Shown here: piece after piece, positions 7,818 through 16,960 of the stretch | Numbering within the stretch: the first letter of the stretch is position 1 | Layout: every line of letters starts with the position of its first letter | Origin: a virus | DNA length: 64,000 bases | Direction: 5' to 3' (one strand) | IMG/VR virus record: IMGVR_UViG_3300023174_006137 | Location: 1 to 64,000 of that record | The notes under the pieces: generated by a model | What the model was told of the DNA's origin: nothing | Databases searched by the model: none | Seen by the model: only the letters and a program-made list of their open reading frames with translations | Made by a program: the position numbers and the translations under genes

Positions 7818-8975
7818 TTGAAGTATTTTATACCAACATATGATGAATGCCGCATGATTTGTGATGCAAATGAAAACTTCACTTTTTATGAAACAAAACA
7901 TATTATAAATGGATATAATATATCTATTTTTAATTATAGATTAGCCATGCCTAATCTTTTCTATAATCCAGTTCCAGATAGTTCAATTACTGCTCATGAA
8001 TTAAGAGGTCTTACATTCGTGTTTAATTCTGATGGAACTTTGTATAAAAAGTTTTTATTATTAAATAAGTTTTTTAATTTAAATCAATCAGATTGTAGCT
8101 CTTATGGTATAGTAAAAAATAAAAAGATCATAGATATAACTTTCAAAGAAGATGGTTCTTTATTATCTTTTATAGAATTACCTGATAAAACAATTGTTGC
8201 TAAAACAAAAGCTTCTTTTGAGGCTTACCAAGCTGAAAGAGCCCAAAATATATTTGAAACTAATTCAGCAATAAATAAATTAGTAACTTGGTGTGTTAAT
8301 AACAATATTGTCCCTATTTTTGAATATGTTAGCCCGACTAATCGTGTTGTTTTAATTTATGAAAAAACTGATTTAGTTTTAACTAAATTAAGAAATAATT
8401 TAACGGGTGAATATATTCCAATTAAAAGTTTACCAACCGATTTATTAGAAGGTATAACTATTGTTAAATCGTTTTCTAATTTGACATTAGATGAATTGGT
8501 TGAAAAATGTGAAACCGAAATTGGTTATGAAGGATTTGTAGTTCAATTTGAAGATGGTCAAATGATTAAGTTGAAACTATTTGATTATATTGCTTTACAT
8601 AATTTACATACAGAGGAACTTCATCGTGAGGATTATATAATTGATTTAGTTATTAATGAAAAAATAGATGATATTTTATCTCAATTGGAAGAAGGTGATG
8701 AAAGAAAAACTATGGTTTATGAAATAATTGATTTAATTGATAGTCACATCAAACGGATTTCTCATGAAACTACCAATCTTATAAAGAAATATAATGGTAG
8801 CAAAAAAGATTTTGCTATTAATTATAGAAAACATCCTTATTTTTTCATTGCTATCAAAGTAATTAATGGTGAAGATTTAATCTCTGTTATTAAAAAATTG
8901 ATATTAAAAGATACTTATTTTTTAAATGACGCCCGTAATTGGATTAATAATGAAAAACTTTATAAACAAAATTAA
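7818..8975 (+). CDS. rnlA: T4 RNA ligase 1 family protein
   Basis: A 385-residue protein, close to the 374 of T4 Rnl1. The nucleotidyltransferase motif is Lys110-Glu-Asp-Gly-Ser, with Lys110 as the AMP-accepting residue; HELRGLTF, KFFNLNQ, FEYVSPTNRVVL, EGFVVQFEDG and IKLKLFDY match successive Rnl1 motifs. It seals 5'-phosphate to 3'-OH RNA ends; in T4 it repairs the anticodon loop cut by host tRNases. The TTG at 7818 is taken as the start because MKYFIPTYDE gives the family's usual N-terminal length. It has its own host-type promoter. Confidence 0.9.
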   Translation: MKYFIPTYDECRMICDANENFTFYETKHIINGYNISIFNYRLAMPNLFYNPVPDSSITAHELRGLTFVFNSDGTLYKKFLLLNKFFNLNQSDCSSYGIVKNKKIIDITFKEDGSLLSFIELPDKTIVAKTKASFEAYQAERAQNIFETNSAINKLVTWCVNNNIVPIFEYVSPTNRVVLIYEKTDLVLTKLRNNLTGEYIPIKSLPTDLLEGITIVKSFSNLTLDELVEKCETEIGYEGFVVQFEDGQMIKLKLFDYIALHNLHTEELHREDYIIDLVINEKIDDILSQLEEGDERKTMVYEIIDLIDSHIKRISHETTNLIKKYNGSKKDFAINYRKHPYFFIAIKVINGEDLISVIKKLILKDTYFLNDARNWINNEKLYKQN

Positions 8976-8994
8976 ATTAAAAATTCAAAATATA

Positions 8995-10362
8995 ATGACT
9001 AGCGAACAATTTAAAAATTATTGTAATAGACAAGATTATTCTTATGAAATTGTGGATGATAGAATCATAGTTACTTATCGTTACAATTTTTCATTAGGTA
9101 ATTTTAAAAAATTACCTAATAATGTAACTTTTCGTAATAATGGTTATGTTAATTTACCAAACGTAGAAGAAATAAATGATACAACATTATTTGAAAATTC
9201 AGGTGATGTTCATATGATTAATAATATTGTTATTCCTGATAACTATAAAGGATTTAAAAATTCCGGGAATATATTTCCAGAAAATATAAAGTTTAAAACA
9301 CCAAATATAAAATTCTATGTTTCTGAAGAAATAAGTCTTTTTTGTGATGATAATCGTGGTAATAAATATGTTGATCAATTAAGAAACTTAGTTGATAACT
9401 ATCTTAAAAAAAATTCAGAACAAGTTACTATGATGGATTTTAATGGTGCTGATGAGGTTACTTTTTTGCCTATTAAAAATATAATTAAGTTGTATAAAAA
9501 AGCATTAGTAGATAATCCAAATTTACAAAATCGTGGAATAGATACATGGGTGAATAATAATCGAACTTTGTTATTTGGGGAAGCAAAGAAAAATGTAGTC
9601 AAAGTTGGTCGGTTTATTGCAAAATTATTTCCAGATATTACCGATGTTGAAAAAGAAGAATTCGTAACTTTGTATAAATCTTTCAAAACTGATAATGATT
9701 ATGAGTTTGAAACAATAAAAGGAGATGATATTATTACCGCTTATTGTAAAGATAACCAAGATACTAAACAAGGAACCACACTTTCTAATTCTTGTATGAA
9801 TTGGAAAAATGATGATGATAAACATCCATATAATCATCGTCTTATTAAAAAAATGTTGGAATTTTATTCCAAAAATGAAAATTGTGAATTATTAGTTTTG
9901 AGATTGAAAAATGCAAAAACCGAAAAAAGCATTAAAAAAATTGTTGTAGAGCAAGATCCGGATAATCCAATCAAACTTAAAAAAGACGGAACACCCGATA
10001 AGCGATATAAAAATCATACAAATGCTGTTCTTAAAGAAGAAATAACAGAAACTACATTTAAGAAGATAAAAGGTAGAGCATTAATTTGGCATGACTATGA
10101 AAGAGATATCCATTATATGGAGCATATTTATGCTACTAAAGCATCAGAAGATATAATGTTTGCAAACTATGCGAAAGAAAGAAATTGGGTAACTTACAAT
10201 AATAAATACGAAGATGATAAGAATAAATTATATAAAAAAATAAAAATTCCTGTTCCAAAAGAAATTGCGGATAAAGGTAGAATAAGTGATTGTGAAGATT
10301 TACCAACTTATCTCGACTCATTATATTATGATGATAATAAAAAAGTAGTATACGGCAACTAA
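8995..10362 (+). CDS. conserved phage protein with repeat-rich N-terminus
   Basis: A 455-residue protein; the ATG at 8995 lies 19 bases after the ligase stop, while upstream in-frame ATGs at 8926 and 8950 lie inside the ligase gene. Residues about 25-110 hold short repeats of the form F-x-N-x-G-x-V-x-L/I-P, typical of a beta-helix or leucine-rich-like solenoid. The C-terminal half has features I associate with a widespread phage family of unknown function: a GDDI..Y segment, LSNSCMNW, ELLVLRL, a basic insertion and GRALIWHDYERDIHYMEHIY. No enzymatic motif is evident. Confidence 0.6.
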   Translation: MTSEQFKNYCNRQDYSYEIVDDRIIVTYRYNFSLGNFKKLPNNVTFRNNGYVNLPNVEEINDTTLFENSGDVHMINNIVIPDNYKGFKNSGNIFPENIKFKTPNIKFYVSEEISLFCDDNRGNKYVDQLRNLVDNYLKKNSEQVTMMDFNGADEVTFLPIKNIIKLYKKALVDNPNLQNRGIDTWVNNNRTLLFGEAKKNVVKVGRFIAKLFPDITDVEKEEFVTLYKSFKTDNDYEFETIKGDDIITAYCKDNQDTKQGTTLSNSCMNWKNDDDKHPYNHRLIKKMLEFYSKNENCELLVLRLKNAKTEKSIKKIVVEQDPDNPIKLKKDGTPDKRYKNHTNAVLKEEITETTFKKIKGRALIWHDYERDIHYMEHIYATKASEDIMFANYAKERNWVTYNNKYEDDKNKLYKKIKIPVPKEIADKGRISDCEDLPTYLDSLYYDDNKKVVYGN

Positions 10363-10383
10363 TATGTATAAAAATTAATTTTT

Positions 10384-11532
10384 ATGTTTCAAACTATTAA
10401 CACAAATCTCGGATTAAAACACTATGCTTTCCCAAGCATCGGACAATTTGCTAATGTAATTGCTACGGTAAATCGTAAAGCTACCTACAAAGGTAATGAC
10501 GAACAAGATGAGCCAATTTATGATAAATTTGCTTCAAAACCAACTTTGAAATTTGTTGGCACTACTAAACTACACGGAACAAATGCTGGTGTAATTATCG
10601 ATTTTTATAATGATACTATTTACTTTGAAAGTAGAGAAAATGTGATTATACCAACACAAGATAACGCTGGATTTGCTGCTTATATGTCAACTATTCAAAC
10701 AGAATTTGCAAAAGCAATTATAGATACATTAGATTTAGAATCTACTGAATGGCACCCCAATTCAAAAGAAGATGGATTTTGGAAAGATAATGTATTAGCT
10801 ATTTATGGCGAATGGTGTGGTGGTTCTATTCAAAAATGTGTGGCGATAAATGGTTTAGAAAAAATGTTTGTTATTTTGAATGCTACAATCCGCACAAGAG
10901 AAACAACCGAATCAAGAAATTTAGATTGGTTTCCGATTGATGAAATTAAAAAAATGAAATTAACTGATAAAAAGGTTTATAACATTTACGATTTTAAAAC
11001 ATGGGAAATTCAAATTGATTTTGAGAAACATCATGAGTTTGTTAATCAAATTGTAGAAAATACTATTGCGGTTGAAGACGAATGTCCTTTTGCAAAAGAA
11101 TTTGGTAAATCTGGAATTGGTGAAGGAATTGTTTATAGGTCAATAACTGCACCATATGATACTTCTGATTTTTGGTTTAAATCAAAAGGCGAAAAACATG
11201 CTAAATCAAAAGTAAATACTTTGAAACCAGTTGATAATGATAAAATTAATCATTTAATTGAAATTGCTGAAATTGTCACAAAAAATTGGCGACTAGAACA
11301 AATGTTTAATTTAACATTTGATACAATAAATGGTGGTATTGTTACTACAGAAAAACTTGGTGACTTTATTAAAGCTGTTAATAACGATATCTGTAAAGAA
11401 GAAACTCTTCTTTTTGAAGAGGAAAATATTCAGTTTAAGGATATTGCTAAATTTGTAAGTAAAATAACAAAAGATTATTTTATGCAAATTCAGCATGAAA
11501 TGCTTACCAATCCGCAATATACGAAAGGTTAA
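10384..11532 (+). CDS. Rnl2-family RNA ligase
   Basis: A 382-residue protein. Motif I is KLHG (Lys62 as the expected adenylated residue) in FVGTTKLHGTNAGVII. YFESREN, AIYGEWCGGSIQKCVAI (motif III region), GEGIVYRS (motif IV) and FWFKSKGEKH (motif V) follow in order. T4 Rnl2 has 334 residues, so the C-terminal part here is longer. Rnl2 enzymes seal nicks in duplex RNA. It is the second RNA ligase in 4 kb and ends at a strong shared terminator. Confidence 0.88.
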   Translation: MFQTINTNLGLKHYAFPSIGQFANVIATVNRKATYKGNDEQDEPIYDKFASKPTLKFVGTTKLHGTNAGVIIDFYNDTIYFESRENVIIPTQDNAGFAAYMSTIQTEFAKAIIDTLDLESTEWHPNSKEDGFWKDNVLAIYGEWCGGSIQKCVAINGLEKMFVILNATIRTRETTESRNLDWFPIDEIKKMKLTDKKVYNIYDFKTWEIQIDFEKHHEFVNQIVENTIAVEDECPFAKEFGKSGIGEGIVYRSITAPYDTSDFWFKSKGEKHAKSKVNTLKPVDNDKINHLIEIAEIVTKNWRLEQMFNLTFDTINGGIVTTEKLGDFIKAVNNDICKEETLLFEEENIQFKDIAKFVSKITKDYFMQIQHEMLTNPQYTKG

Positions 11533-11581
11533 GAAAAAATACAAAAAAGAAAAACACCCTAAGTTTTTAAATCTTAAAAAG

Positions 11582-11608
11582 AAAGCCACTCATATTGAGT
11601 GGCTTTTT
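11582..11608. terminator. bidirectional intrinsic terminator
   Basis: AAAGCCACTCA and TGAGTGGCTTT form an 11-bp stem around a 3-base loop, with T runs on both strands, between convergent genes. Confidence 0.85.
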
Positions 11609-12022
11609 CTATTTTTTCAACATGTTTATAACATCGGATTTACAAACCATAATTTGATTACAAACCGTTTCACCTTTATGCTGAATAAAATTTTGGATAT
11701 CCAAAATTCCATTAGTCATATTAACTACATTAGCATAAGTGCTAAATTCGACACTCTTAATATATTCGTTTAATATAGAATCTAATTCTTGTTTTATTTT
11801 ATCTAAATCGGTTTCAAATAAAATAGAAGAAAGATAATTTTCTATTTTTATATTTATTTCATCCTTTATTTTTTGTGTTTTTAATTCTTTTTCGATAAAT
11901 AATCTTAACCTTTTACTCATATCATAACCTTTTTCTTCACAAAAGGTTCGGTAATTATTTAACAATTCATTATCTAATCTAATTGTTAAGTTACCTGTTT
12001 TTCTGCTACCATCTTTTTCCAT
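11609..12022 (-). CDS. ribbon-helix-helix DNA-binding protein
   Basis: A 137-residue protein. Its N-terminal 45 residues match the RHH (Arc/CopG/MetJ) pattern: a basic beta strand (TGNLTIRLDNELLNNYRTFC) and two helices (MSKRLRLFIEKEL). The rest is helical and could add oligomerisation. The ATG at 12022 is preferred to a TTG at 12028. It overlaps the upstream GIY-YIG endonuclease gene by 17 bases, so the two are co-expressed. RHH genes also adjoin two other endonuclease genes here. The target site is unknown. Confidence 0.7.
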   Translation of the reverse strand: MEKDGSRKTGNLTIRLDNELLNNYRTFCEEKGYDMSKRLRLFIEKELKTQKIKDEINIKIENYLSSILFETDLDKIKQELDSILNEYIKSVEFSTYANVVNMTNGILDIQNFIQHKGETVCNQIMVCKSDVINMLKK

Positions 12023-12701
12023 TTTCAAATCTTTTTGATTTTCTTATACCATTATCATGTAGTATTCTACTAACAATCATAATGGTTAATTTTAATTCTT
12101 TAGCAATACTTTTAATGGGTTTACCTTCATTGAACCCAATAATAACTAAATTTATTTCTTCTTTTGTTACATTCTTGCTATTTGTTTCTTTGCATTTATC
12201 CCGATTTATTTTTATACTTTCGGATTTCAAGAATCTTGTTATTCGTTGTTTAGTTATACTATAGTTTTTAACTATTTGCCTAATTGATAATCCAATAATT
12301 AAATAATCGTTTTTTATTTTCTCTTTTAAATCCGAAGTTAAAGGCATGTAATCTTTACATCCTTTAGTTTTTAATTGTTTAGAAATTATTTCATTAAAAT
12401 TAGGATTATTTGTAATAGTATTACCGCCATCTCCTCCCTCAGTTAAATTATAACCGTATTCTATATTATTAGATTTATATTTTTCAATATAAAGTTTTTC
12501 AAAATAATCAGCCATTTCTTCATTACAATTTTCTATTATATGCCAAATTATATTGGCACCATATTTTCTGAATGCTTTATATAACAATAATGTATTACCA
12601 TTTTTTGCATTATAGTAATGATGATATTTTCTGTTTTCTAAATCTTTTGTTTTACCAATATATACTTTACCATTAGGAAATTCAATCTTATATATTAACA
12701 T
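12006..12701 (-). CDS. GIY-YIG homing endonuclease
   Basis: A 231-residue protein. Residues 1-95 form a GIY-YIG nuclease domain: IYKIEFPNGKVYIGKTKD, a basic helix LENRKYHHYY with the catalytic Arg, and a Glu in YFEKLYIEKY. The C-terminal half holds helix-turn-helix-like segments (LSIRQIVKNYSITKQRITRFL and KPIKSIAKELKLTIMIVSRIL) suited to site recognition. It is a free-standing mobile gene inserted between phage genes and ends with TAG. A late-type motif lies 20 bases upstream. Confidence 0.85.
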   Translation of the reverse strand: MLIYKIEFPNGKVYIGKTKDLENRKYHHYYNAKNGNTLLLYKAFRKYGANIIWHIIENCNEEMADYFEKLYIEKYKSNNIEYGYNLTEGGDGGNTITNNPNFNEIISKQLKTKGCKDYMPLTSDLKEKIKNDYLIIGLSIRQIVKNYSITKQRITRFLKSESIKINRDKCKETNSKNVTKEEINLVIIGFNEGKPIKSIAKELKLTIMIVSRILHDNGIRKSKRFENGKRW

Positions 12702-12721
12702 ATCATTACATTTATTTACAT

Positions 12722-12732
12722 TATATATTAAA
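12722..12732 (-). promoter_or_regulatory. candidate late-promoter motif TTTAATATATA
   Basis: The 11-mer lies 20 bases upstream of the GIY-YIG endonuclease start codon at 12701. It is one of twelve copies noted near gene starts in this window. Confidence 0.5.
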
Positions 12733-12794
12733 TTAATCTAACCTTGTTTAAACAAATTTATTTTTATTAGTATAAAAATAAAAATAAATTAATA

Positions 12795-13976
12795 ATGAAT
12801 AGAATAGTTATTTCGCAGATAGTTAAAGATGAAGCACATTGCATCTTAACTTCACTTAATTCCGCAATTAAAAATATTTGTGACATGGTGGTGTATGTAG
12901 ATACAGGCTCAACAGACAACACAAAGGAAATTATTTTAAATTGGGGTAAAGAAAATAATATACCTGCTTATGTTTTTGATAAACCTTTTGATAATTTTGA
13001 AAATTGCAGGAATCATGCCATGGAAATGGCTAGACAAATGATAGACAAACATGGTTGGAAAAGAGAAGAAACTTGGACAATGTGGCTCGATGCTGATGAA
13101 ACTGCGGTAATAGATCCAAAAGTTTTTAATAAAGAAAAGATGGATAAAGATCTTTATATGGCAAATACTTTTATAGGTAATATGAAATATACAAGAAATA
13201 CTTTTGGTAGAACTTCAAAGCCTTTTAAATTTTACGGACCAGTTCACGAGTTTATTATCTGCGAAGACCCAAATATAACTTCGGCACTTTTAGAAGGTTA
13301 TTGGGTTGATGTTAAAATGATTGGTGCTTCATGGAAAGGTAATATTGCTGATAAATATAAAAAACATGCTTCAATTTTGGAAGATTATATTGATAACAAA
13401 GATAGAAATTCCAGATGGGTATTTTACACAGCTCAATCTTACCATGATTCAGCAACACTTCCTGATAATCGTGAAGAAAACGAAGAAAGGTTGCGCCGTT
13501 CAATTAAATATTACAGAGAAAGAGTCAATCGTTTAGATGGTTATGAAGAAGAAAGATTTTATTCTCAATTCCGTATTGGGACAATTATGACTGCTCTTGA
13601 AATGCCTTGGCAAGAAACACATCAAGAATTAATGAAAGCTTATGCTATGGATCCTCGTAGAGCGGAACCTATTAAAGCAATTATTGACCATTATTTAATG
13701 ACTCAAGAATGGCATTTAGCATATATTTATACTAAATTTGCTGTTACAACTTTACACAATAATAATCCATATCCTTCAGCACTTTTATTCGTTGATGAAG
13801 CATTATATAATTGGAGATTTTTAGAAGTTCATGCTGCTGCTTGTGTATACACTGGTAAAAAAGAAGAAGGTAAAACAACTTTTAATCAATTATTAGATTG
13901 TTTAAGAAAAAATCCACAATGGTTTAATCCTGACGAAGTTCAGAAAATCAATATGAATGCTCAATTTTTCAAATAA
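12795..13976 (+). CDS. GT2-type glycosyltransferase with TPR-like C-terminus
   Basis: A 393-residue protein. The N-terminal 110 residues match the GT-A fold of family 2: MNRIVISQIVKDEAHCI, VVYVDTGSTDNT and WTMWLDADE, where DAD is the metal/sugar-nucleotide DxD. The C-terminal half is helical with repeat-like pairs (WQETHQELMKAYAMDPRRAEPIKAIIDHYL) resembling TPRs. This layout occurs in protein or glycan glycosyltransferases of the SunS-like group. The acceptor is unknown. It lies far from the main glycan cluster at 56.6-64 kb. Confidence 0.8.
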   Translation: MNRIVISQIVKDEAHCILTSLNSAIKNICDMVVYVDTGSTDNTKEIILNWGKENNIPAYVFDKPFDNFENCRNHAMEMARQMIDKHGWKREETWTMWLDADETAVIDPKVFNKEKMDKDLYMANTFIGNMKYTRNTFGRTSKPFKFYGPVHEFIICEDPNITSALLEGYWVDVKMIGASWKGNIADKYKKHASILEDYIDNKDRNSRWVFYTAQSYHDSATLPDNREENEERLRRSIKYYRERVNRLDGYEEERFYSQFRIGTIMTALEMPWQETHQELMKAYAMDPRRAEPIKAIIDHYLMTQEWHLAYIYTKFAVTTLHNNNPYPSALLFVDEALYNWRFLEVHAAACVYTGKKEEGKTTFNQLLDCLRKNPQWFNPDEVQKINMNAQFFK

Positions 13977-14063
13977 GATTTGATTATTCAAAACGATTTT
14001 TTTGCTTGTTTTTAAGCGAAATTTCGCTCTTAAAATCAAAAATAGTATCTAAGCATAGACGAG

Positions 14064-14094
14064 AAAACTGCTCAAAATTTGAGCAGTTTTTTTG
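14064..14094 (+). terminator. intrinsic terminator, with a second palindrome upstream
   Basis: AAAACTGCTC (14064-14073) pairs with GAGCAGTTTT (14081-14090), followed by a T run. A separate 14-base perfect palindrome, AGCGAAATTTCGCT, lies at 14015-14028, so the 3' region of the glycosyltransferase gene holds two hairpins in series. Confidence 0.8.
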
Positions 14095-14105
14095 TTTTAA
14101 TATTT

Positions 14106-14116
14106 TTTAATATATA
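14106..14116 (+). promoter_or_regulatory. candidate late-promoter motif TTTAATATATA
   Basis: Lies 6 bases upstream of the ATG at 14123, the first gene of a four-gene run that includes the ADP-ribosyltransferase-like pair. Confidence 0.5.
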
Positions 14117-14122
14117 AGAAAT

Positions 14123-14383
14123 ATGAAATATCTTAAAAAATTTTTAGAATCACAAGGAAATTATAGTAAATCTACAAATGATTTAAAGCGTATGCAACAT
14201 ACTAATTCAGTTGGTAATGAATCACCAATTAAAAAAGAATTAGATGGTGAATTAATAGATGACGAAGAAGCGGAAAATATAGATATTCCCTATGATTTAA
14301 GTTATACAGGACATATAAAATCGCCACAATATAATATTCGTTTAAGAAAAACTCCAAAAGAGCCAAAAATAAATAACTGCTAA
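14123..14383 (+). CDS. leader-bearing small protein
   Basis: An 86-residue hydrophilic protein whose first residues, MKYLKKFLES, match the recurrent leader of this window; F-L-E|S fits a prohead-protease-like cut site. The rest is charged and probably flexible. It overlaps the next gene by one base (TAATG). Function unknown; packaging in the head is inferred from the leader only. Confidence 0.6.
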   Translation: MKYLKKFLESQGNYSKSTNDLKRMQHTNSVGNESPIKKELDGELIDDEEAENIDIPYDLSYTGHIKSPQYNIRLRKTPKEPKINNC

Positions 14384-14817
14384 TGACAAAAATATATAAC
14401 AAATTTAATAATTTTTTAGGAAATAAATTATCATTTTCTTTATCAACTATGGAAATGTTTTATATAGTATTAATACTTGTAGTATTTCCATTATTTTTCC
14501 AAACTCCTCAAAATTTAATTGGTTGGATACAATATATTTCAACTGCAATTTTACAAGCAATAGCATTACCATTATTAGGCTATACTACCAGAAAAAGTGG
14601 CGAAAAACAAGAAAAAGTAATTAACGATACACATGCAATTTTATTAAAAGAGATAAAGGCAAATAGAGAATTGCATAAGCAACAAATAGAAATGATTAAC
14701 ACAAATAAGGAATACCATCAGCAACAGATAGAATTAATGAAAGAAATAAAAGAAGTACATTTGTTGCTTGAAAAAGAAACTAAAAAAGAAACTAAACCAA
14801 AAACAAAAGGAAAATAA
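14383..14817 (+). CDS. two-helix membrane protein with coiled-coil tail
   Basis: A 144-residue protein with two hydrophobic segments, about residues 25-40 (MFYIVLILVVFPLFF) and 48-66 (GWIQYISTAILQAIALPLL), and a long charged coiled coil (residues 70-135) ending in a Lys-rich tail. The plan resembles DUF1003-like or small permease-like membrane proteins; a holin is also possible. It lies between a leader-bearing gene and the ART-like pair, overlapping both neighbours by one base. Confidence 0.6.
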   Translation: MTKIYNKFNNFLGNKLSFSLSTMEMFYIVLILVVFPLFFQTPQNLIGWIQYISTAILQAIALPLLGYTTRKSGEKQEKVINDTHAILLKEIKANRELHKQQIEMINTNKEYHQQQIELMKEIKEVHLLLEKETKKETKPKTKGK

Positions 14818-15866
14818 TGAAATACTTAAAACATTATAAATTATTTGAATCATATTATAACAATAAAATACTTTATCATGGTGGATTAGAAGGTTTCTAT
14901 GATGAAGAAACTGGTAAAAATATGTTTAATAGATTCGATAAATTTTCTAAACGAACTGCTTATTTTGCAGATAATCCAAATTTTGCTATTGATTATGCTG
15001 ATATGAAATCGATGGATGGTGGATATGATGCTGATATCTATCTGTATACTTGTCATTTTACTGGCAATTTATTTGAGTATAATAATAAAGAAGATATGGA
15101 TAAATTAATTCCATTAATACCTGAAGAAGTTGAAATTTCAGATGGAACATTTTGGTTTTTAACAGGTAAAATACCTAAAAAAGAATTTATTAAAAATTTA
15201 CAAGGAATTGAAACAATTGAACCAATACCACAATTTGTTAATGCTAAAATTGGCGAAAGAGTAAAGTATGATAGTGATACGCAAATAATTGTTGATAGAG
15301 ATGATAAATATGTTTATAGCATTAAACAAGATACTTTCAATAGCTATAAAAATTCTTCTTCTATGGGTTATAATGAACATTTTAGCAATTATACTAAATA
15401 TAAAGATATATTTGAACCATGGCGCAATGCGATTGTAGACGCTTACAATCGCAATACAGGTAAAAATCATTCATATCCTAAATATTCTACTTTTAATCGA
15501 TTTTATCATACATACGAATATGCAAAAAAAGGATATAATATTGATTATGTCGCATATAATGATCGTAATGATAAAGAATTATTTACAAAAGATGATATAA
15601 CTAAAATTGATTCATTATATAATGATTGTTTGAAGAAATTTGAAGAAACAGCATATAAAGAATTGAACAGAAATAAATGGGTCATCAACGAAGAAGAAAA
15701 ATCAATGGGTAGCAATTGGAATTATTATGAAACTTCTATTATAACAAAATTAATCTTAGAATTAGGTTATGATGGTTATGTTGCATTAGAAAAAAAGCAT
15801 AAAACTTATGCTATTTATAATCCACATGAAACAATTGAAATAATTAAAACGGAAAGAATAAGATGA
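14817..15866 (+). CDS. ADP-ribosyltransferase-like protein with leader, copy 1
   Basis: A 349-residue protein beginning MKYLKHYKLFES, the recurrent leader (L-F-E|S). The body has the layout of the ART-PolyVal type of ADP-ribosyltransferase fold: LYHGG near the start (first NAD-binding strand), RTAYFADNPNFAIDYA (second strand and helix), YLYTCHFTGNLFE, and near the end LGYDGYVALE...TYAIYNPHETIEII. T4 packages the ART Alt behind a cleavable leader and injects it; the same arrangement is inferred here. Catalytic activity is not certain from sequence alone. It overlaps its paralogue by 4 bases. Confidence 0.65.
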   Translation: MKYLKHYKLFESYYNNKILYHGGLEGFYDEETGKNMFNRFDKFSKRTAYFADNPNFAIDYADMKSMDGGYDADIYLYTCHFTGNLFEYNNKEDMDKLIPLIPEEVEISDGTFWFLTGKIPKKEFIKNLQGIETIEPIPQFVNAKIGERVKYDSDTQIIVDRDDKYVYSIKQDTFNSYKNSSSMGYNEHFSNYTKYKDIFEPWRNAIVDAYNRNTGKNHSYPKYSTFNRFYHTYEYAKKGYNIDYVAYNDRNDKELFTKDDITKIDSLYNDCLKKFEETAYKELNRNKWVINEEEKSMGSNWNYYETSIITKLILELGYDGYVALEKKHKTYAIYNPHETIEIIKTERIR

Positions 15867-16957
15867 GATATTTAAAATATTATAAACTATTTGAAGCGCA
15901 TTATACCGATAAAATACTTTATCATGGTGGTTTGCATGGTTATTATGAAGAAGAAACTGGTAAAAATAAATTTAATAAATTTACAAAATTTCATAATCAA
16001 TTATCTTTTTTTTCAGATAACGAAAACTTTGCTATGGATTATGCTAATATGAAGTCAATGGATGGTGGTTATGATGCTGATAGAATCTTATATACATGTA
16101 AATTTACTGGTAATTTATTTGAACCATGGAATAAAGAAGATATGGATAAACTAATAAAAGAATTACCGGATGATGAAACAGTAATTAGACATCCATCTCA
16201 ACATTATTTAACTAAAAAAATTGATAAAAAAACATTAATAGATGGTATACAAGGATTCAAAACAGTTTATCCATTAGATAATATTGAAAATTTTAAAATT
16301 GGTGATTTGATAACAAGTCAAAGCTATGAACATGATAAATTTATCATATTTAAAAAAGATAAAAATTGGTTATATACCGTATACAAAAAAACATATAATA
16401 GAGTTTTATCTGCTTCTTCTCGTGGTTATAGTGAGAATTTTAGGCATGAAGTTAGATATAAAAAAATATTTGAAACATGGCGTAATGCTATTGTTGATTT
16501 ATGGAATAAAAAAATGAATGACGATGTTAAATATCAAAGCAGTGGATTAATAGGTTCTACAAAAACAACATATGAATTACAAATTGTAATGTATGCATAT
16601 GAAAAAGCTTCTGAAAATCCTGGTTTTCCAGCAAAAAGTAAAATGGTGGATCAAGATTTCGTTGTATCAAAACAAGAAGTATTTAAGATAAATCAATTGT
16701 GGAAAGAAGCTGTAGAAAAATTTAACCGTGTATATTTCAAAGAAGCACCTGTTACAAAATACACACTAAAACCTATTAAAGTTTCAATTAAAGAAGGATT
16801 GCATGGTAATTTTATATATTTCGAAAATGACGTTGTTGCTAATGCAATTCACAAATTAGGTTATGATGGATATATTGCTTATGAAGAAGGACATAAAACT
16901 TATGCCATCTACGAACCAGATAAAACTGTTAAAATAATTGATATTAAAGTAAATTAA
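15863..16957 (+). CDS. ADP-ribosyltransferase-like protein with leader, copy 2
   Basis: A 364-residue paralogue of the preceding gene, starting MRYLKYYKLFEA (L-F-E|A). It keeps LYHGG, LSFFSDNENFAMDYANMKSMDGGYDAD, LYTCKFTGNLFE, the central FETWRNAIVD block and the C-terminal LGYDGYIAYEEGHKTYAIYEP. Conserved blocks are nearly identical, while the linker between them (residues about 120-190) has diverged. Two copies with different linkers suggest different targets for the same reaction. Confidence 0.65.
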   Translation: MRYLKYYKLFEAHYTDKILYHGGLHGYYEEETGKNKFNKFTKFHNQLSFFSDNENFAMDYANMKSMDGGYDADRILYTCKFTGNLFEPWNKEDMDKLIKELPDDETVIRHPSQHYLTKKIDKKTLIDGIQGFKTVYPLDNIENFKIGDLITSQSYEHDKFIIFKKDKNWLYTVYKKTYNRVLSASSRGYSENFRHEVRYKKIFETWRNAIVDLWNKKMNDDVKYQSSGLIGSTKTTYELQIVMYAYEKASENPGFPAKSKMVDQDFVVSKQEVFKINQLWKEAVEKFNRVYFKEAPVTKYTLKPIKVSIKEGLHGNFIYFENDVVANAIHKLGYDGYIAYEEGHKTYAIYEPDKTVKIIDIKVN

Positions 16958-16960
16958 ACT

